This document shows, in pieces, positions 14,801-15,792 of a stretch of DNA of 15,792 bases (position 1 is the first letter of the stretch; every line of letters starts with the position of its first letter). The notes below the pieces were generated by a model. That model was not told the DNA's origin. It saw only the letters and a list, made by a program, of their open reading frames with translations, and searched no databases. The position numbers and the translations under genes were made by a program. Source of the stretch: Clostridia bacterium (GTDB taxonomy: Bacteria; Bacillota; Clostridia; UMGS1883). Location of the stretch: NCBI GenBank assembly GCA_021202495.1, contig JAJQCX010000207.1, positions 1 through 15,792 on the forward strand, read 5' to 3'.

Positions 14801-14906
14801 TTTGGCTGACGACGCGAACGAGCTTGATTACCTGAACAGCGACGATTTGGAAACATATCCGCTGGGTAACTTTGTAAGCCTTTCGATGCAGGCTGTAATG
14901 GGCTAA
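11820..14906 (+). CDS. Large S-layer-type protein with N-terminal SLH repeats
   Basis: The 1028-residue product has a signal peptide (to about residue 28, AVTA) and three SLH repeats near 34-82, 95-148 and 150-200. The first (GYSDGSFLPYNTVTRAEM) and third (NITRADVAKLVYAAL) keep the TRA box, while the second is degenerate (ATYDDA). The remaining 800 or so residues are rich in Tyr, Asp, Ser and Thr, poor in Cys and apparently all beta, with many GxxxxYxI-like strands. This fits a wall-anchored S-layer or scaffold protein. Two acidic loops, D374-NNGDDKYD and D626-GDGDGY, look like calcium-binding DxDxDG loops. AGAGGG about 7 nt before the ATG is the ribosome site. The gene is last of the operon, 43 bp after the other SLH protein, with the SLH repeats at the opposite end. 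A hairpin terminator follows at 14930-14960. The class is clear; the exact role is not. Confidence 0.83.
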   Translation: MKRKCLSFMLVLAMICSLIVAPQTAVTAATYYDTDGLDCELAVDVLAALGIMSGYSDGSFLPYNTVTRAEMAQIALKLAGVSDYPLTASDEAEQFADMYGYDGWASGVVAIAAALGIAKGDDDGNFNPDDPATYDDAVQMVVCALGYEFQALGRGGELSDYVYVGRRLGITKKLSTSSGQNITRADVAKLVYAALTVDLVQKVSYSSDGTIAKMESVEGENALNTYFDVNEVDGIVTETEYAATDGETTLDEDEVMINNEVFDVGATNISDYLGYYVEAYALDGDESGDNRIIIAFSVESVKNNTLTIDAEDIDSVTSVSSGYQYSYWTNKSTDTKTKTAKTSSTPRVLYNGKSTNDVTLDLLQPDYGSVVLIDNNGDDKYDIIDVWEYELVYVFSASTTTGSVSNYYDMTTTYKFDPDDDDYHVTFLNSNGTSASLSDIDQYSILYVYESDDGEEKKVIISNASVTGSVSQIDDGDKYVINGVEYEISPAAESRVDLSVSDTGTFYLDPDGRIAAFDGVSTIRQNVGMFIAINDGGLSRGVQVKLLTQNNGVQIYNLAGSVTVNGVSMSDDEFYENAYTDVLFGTRTGDSYLNAAGLTRPDPSRAGFLYKLNSKDEIYDVVVVGDGDGDGYLQRRQIGTSSYLYYNSSRHALHYSQEYLQDSNGNYYGVRTYVQDSTVVFNDDESSSNTDDNDSYWVTQMGSYYNNYEFRNSTYDFIYAYYYSADGSEVDMQTTICNFLVMTDWYDNSDSGDNDSSRNGAGVEYGANPAPIFIYKISDAYDSSKSDETYRVYYFEGTNLKNALIRPQYAEVNRAQFDDDEWGKNGFPVRMAWDGSYIEDIKPYYSDPHTSFADMTDTYYNETTGEYVMKWAPFFQNTGRYWTTDSSSWNYMRYYLGMVTSVDDVAGNKLFTVTYSTSASPSSTSDIGIRQNERLEGTIYRVNYDREGKISSISSGSTSDVMPGQLVLFRLRQDSGDSTRYWTSYTYSIIEIYILADDANELDYLNSDDLETYPLGNFVSLSMQAVMG

Positions 14907-14929
14907 TCTTAGTTAAAAAATAAATGTTA

Positions 14930-14960
14930 CAAATGCCGCAGGCTGTGTCTGCGGCATTTG
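14930..14960 (+). terminator. Hairpin terminator of the SLH operon
   Basis: CAAATGCCGCAG (14930-14941) and CTGCGGCATTTG (14949-14960) form a perfect 12-bp stem with a 7-nt loop, 23 nt after the stop at 14906 and preceded by an A-rich stretch. The T-rich 3' arm ends in ATTTG, but no long U run follows, so termination may be partial. Confidence 0.65.
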
Positions 14961-14970
14961 ACATAGGGAA

Positions 14971-15015
14971 AGCAAGCGTGCCGCTTGAGGCATTTTCGCG
15001 AGGCAGTGCGGCAGG
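14971..15015. repeat. 45-bp direct repeat, copy 1
   Basis: This block, beginning AGCAAGCGTGCCGCTTGAGG and ending GTGCGGCAGG, recurs without mismatch at 15068-15112, 97 bp downstream. It contains the short inverted repeat CAAGCG-TGC-CGCTTG and a wider TGCCGC/GCGGCA pairing. It lies in the 255-bp gap between the S-layer gene and the HD gene, where I see no other gene and no clear promoter. Confidence 0.8.
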
Positions 15016-15067
15016 AAATTTCACATAGTGGTCGCGGCTTATAGATGGATGGCAAGACTGTGGACGG

Positions 15068-15112
15068 AGCAAGCGTGCCGCTTGAGGCATTTTCGCGAGG
15101 CAGTGCGGCAGG
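15068..15112. repeat. 45-bp direct repeat, copy 2
   Basis: This is identical to the copy at 14971-15015. The 52 bp between the copies are unrelated to the repeat. Copy 2 ends 49 bp before the ATG of the HD gene and could lie in its leader. A longer in-frame reading of that gene (from the ATG at 15045) would translate this repeat, which is one reason to reject that start. Two copies cannot tell a dispersed genomic repeat from a local duplication. Confidence 0.8.
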
Positions 15113-15161
15113 GGAGGATTACATTTCATGGGTGAACTTTAACGAGAAAGGAAATGATAGA

Positions 15162-15713
15162 ATGACTAAGGATGAGGCTGTGGAGCTGCTTGAAGAATAT
15201 AACAAGGGTGAATTTCATTTGAAGCACGCGCACATTGTGGGCGACGTAATGCGGTATTTTGCGCAAAAGCTCGGCTACGGTGACGAGGCGGATTTTTGGG
15301 AGATTGTCGGGCTGCTGCACGATTTGGATTTTGAAATGTACCCCGAGGAGCACTGTGTAAAAAGTCAGGAAATTATGCGCGAAAGAGGTTTGGACGAAAG
15401 GCTTGTGAGAGCCACGGCAAGCCACGGATGGGGCATAACGGTTGACATAAAGCCGGAGCATGAGATGGAAAAGGTACTGTATGCGACGGACGAATTAACC
15501 GGGCTTATCGGCGCGGCGGCGATAATGCGCCCGTCAAAGAGCGTCGCCGATTTGGAGGTCAAATCGGTGAAGAAAAAATTTAAGGATAAAAAATTCGCCG
15601 CGGGGTGCTCAAGGGATGTAATCCTGCGCGGCGCGGAAATGCTCGGTTGGGATTTGGACAAATTGATTGAGGAAACAATCCTCGCCATGCGTGAGAGCGA
15701 CAATGTGGAATAA
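15162..15713 (+). CDS. HD-domain phosphohydrolase
   Basis: The start at 15162 is chosen because AAAGGA lies about 9 nt upstream. The in-frame ATG at 15045 has no ribosome site and would run through repeat sequence. The 183-residue protein shows HD-superfamily metal ligands in order: H22 or H24 in HLKHAHIVG, H53-D54 in GLLHDLDFEMYPEEH, H88 in ATASHGWG and D110 in YATDELTGLI. These single-domain HD proteins are common in Clostridia and are often annotated as HDIG-domain phosphohydrolases. They are presumed metal-dependent phosphatases or phosphodiesterases of nucleotide-like substrates in the cytoplasm, but the substrate here is unknown. No membrane segment or partner domain is visible. The gene is flanked by a hairpin upstream (14930-14960) and a strong terminator 4 nt after its stop, so it is probably transcribed alone. 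It has no evident link to the surface genes. Confidence 0.85.
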   Translation: MTKDEAVELLEEYNKGEFHLKHAHIVGDVMRYFAQKLGYGDEADFWEIVGLLHDLDFEMYPEEHCVKSQEIMRERGLDERLVRATASHGWGITVDIKPEHEMEKVLYATDELTGLIGAAAIMRPSKSVADLEVKSVKKKFKDKKFAAGCSRDVILRGAEMLGWDLDKLIEETILAMRESDNVE

Positions 15714-15716
15714 CCG

Positions 15717-15762
15717 GACGCAAAAAAGACCGCTTCGATAAATGAAGCGGTCTTTTTGCGTC
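15717..15762. terminator. Bidirectional rho-independent terminator
   Basis: GACGC, A6 and GACCGCTTC (15717-15736) pair with GAAGCGGTC, T5 and GCGTC (15744-15762) around a 7-nt loop, with only one unpaired A. The T5 run on the + strand and the A6 run (T6 on the - strand) make it able to end transcription from either side. The 30 bases after it hold nothing I recognise. Confidence 0.88.
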
Positions 15763-15792
15763 TAAGCTGTTTTTAGAAATCAACCTCTGTGT

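Noticed and set aside
14930..14960. A third copy of the palindromic mobile element.
   Set aside because: The stem lacks the GTTCAGC tip and its flanks are not duplicated. It fits a terminator after the S-layer gene.
14971..15112. CRISPR-like repeat and spacer.
   Set aside because: There are only two 45-bp copies with a 52-bp gap, no further unit and no cas gene in the window.
15045..15161. N-terminal extension of the HD protein from the ATG at 15045.
   Set aside because: There is no ribosome site at 15045 and the extension would translate the 45-bp repeat. The ATG at 15162 has a good site and starts at the domain's natural edge.

Overview
The window looks like a chromosomal segment of an anaerobic Gram-positive bacterium of the class Clostridia, probably an uncultured Oscillospiraceae-like gut or digester organism. 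The basis is strong AGGAGG-type ribosome binding sites, consensus vegetative promoters with 17-bp spacers, several S-layer homology (SLH) proteins and no outer-membrane genes. All recognised genes are on the + strand. No tRNA, rRNA or CRISPR array was seen. The taxonomic call is an inference from gene content only.

Layout. (1) 2-2426: end of a surface-sugar operon. It holds the C-terminal half of an RfbH-type CDP-4-keto-6-deoxyglucose 3-dehydrase with its [2Fe-2S] cysteine motif, then an acetolactate-synthase-like TPP enzyme. The pair resembles the RfbH/YerE steps that build branched CDP-3,6-dideoxy sugars. (2) 2484-5041: a second unit starting from a clear promoter. It encodes an HPr-kinase-like P-loop protein, a PqqD-like protein, a signal-peptidase-like S24/S26 gene broken by a one-base frameshift in an A7 run, and a membrane-anchored protein that looks like a polysaccharide deacetylase without its metal ligands. 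(3) 5042-5391: terminator hairpins and a strong promoter. (4) 5392-7287: a secreted tandem SGNH protein whose C-terminal half is a CE12-like acetylesterase and whose N-terminal half appears catalytically dead. (5) 7318-14960: a promoter, then an SLH-GH16 glucanase, a secreted jelly-roll protein, a protein with C-terminal SLH repeats and a 1028-residue protein with N-terminal SLH repeats, ending at a hairpin. These four are probably one cell-envelope operon. (6) 14971-15762: a 45-bp direct repeat, a small HD-domain phosphohydrolase gene and a strong bidirectional terminator.

Two short palindromic insertions of one apparent family lie between genes (2439-2473 and 5048-5181). Each is exactly bounded by a perfect 8-bp direct repeat, and they share an inverted-repeat end of the form GTWACRGTTCAGC. 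This fits MITE-like elements moved by an IS66-type transposase. The second one begins inside a stop codon and has pushed that gene's terminator about 140 bp away.

The common theme is the cell surface: activated sugars, wall-anchored and secreted carbohydrate-active proteins, and S-layer-type proteins. The least explained part is the kinase/PqqD/peptidase/pseudo-deacetylase unit. It shares parts with peptide-modification (RiPP) systems but has no visible precursor peptide or cyclase here.
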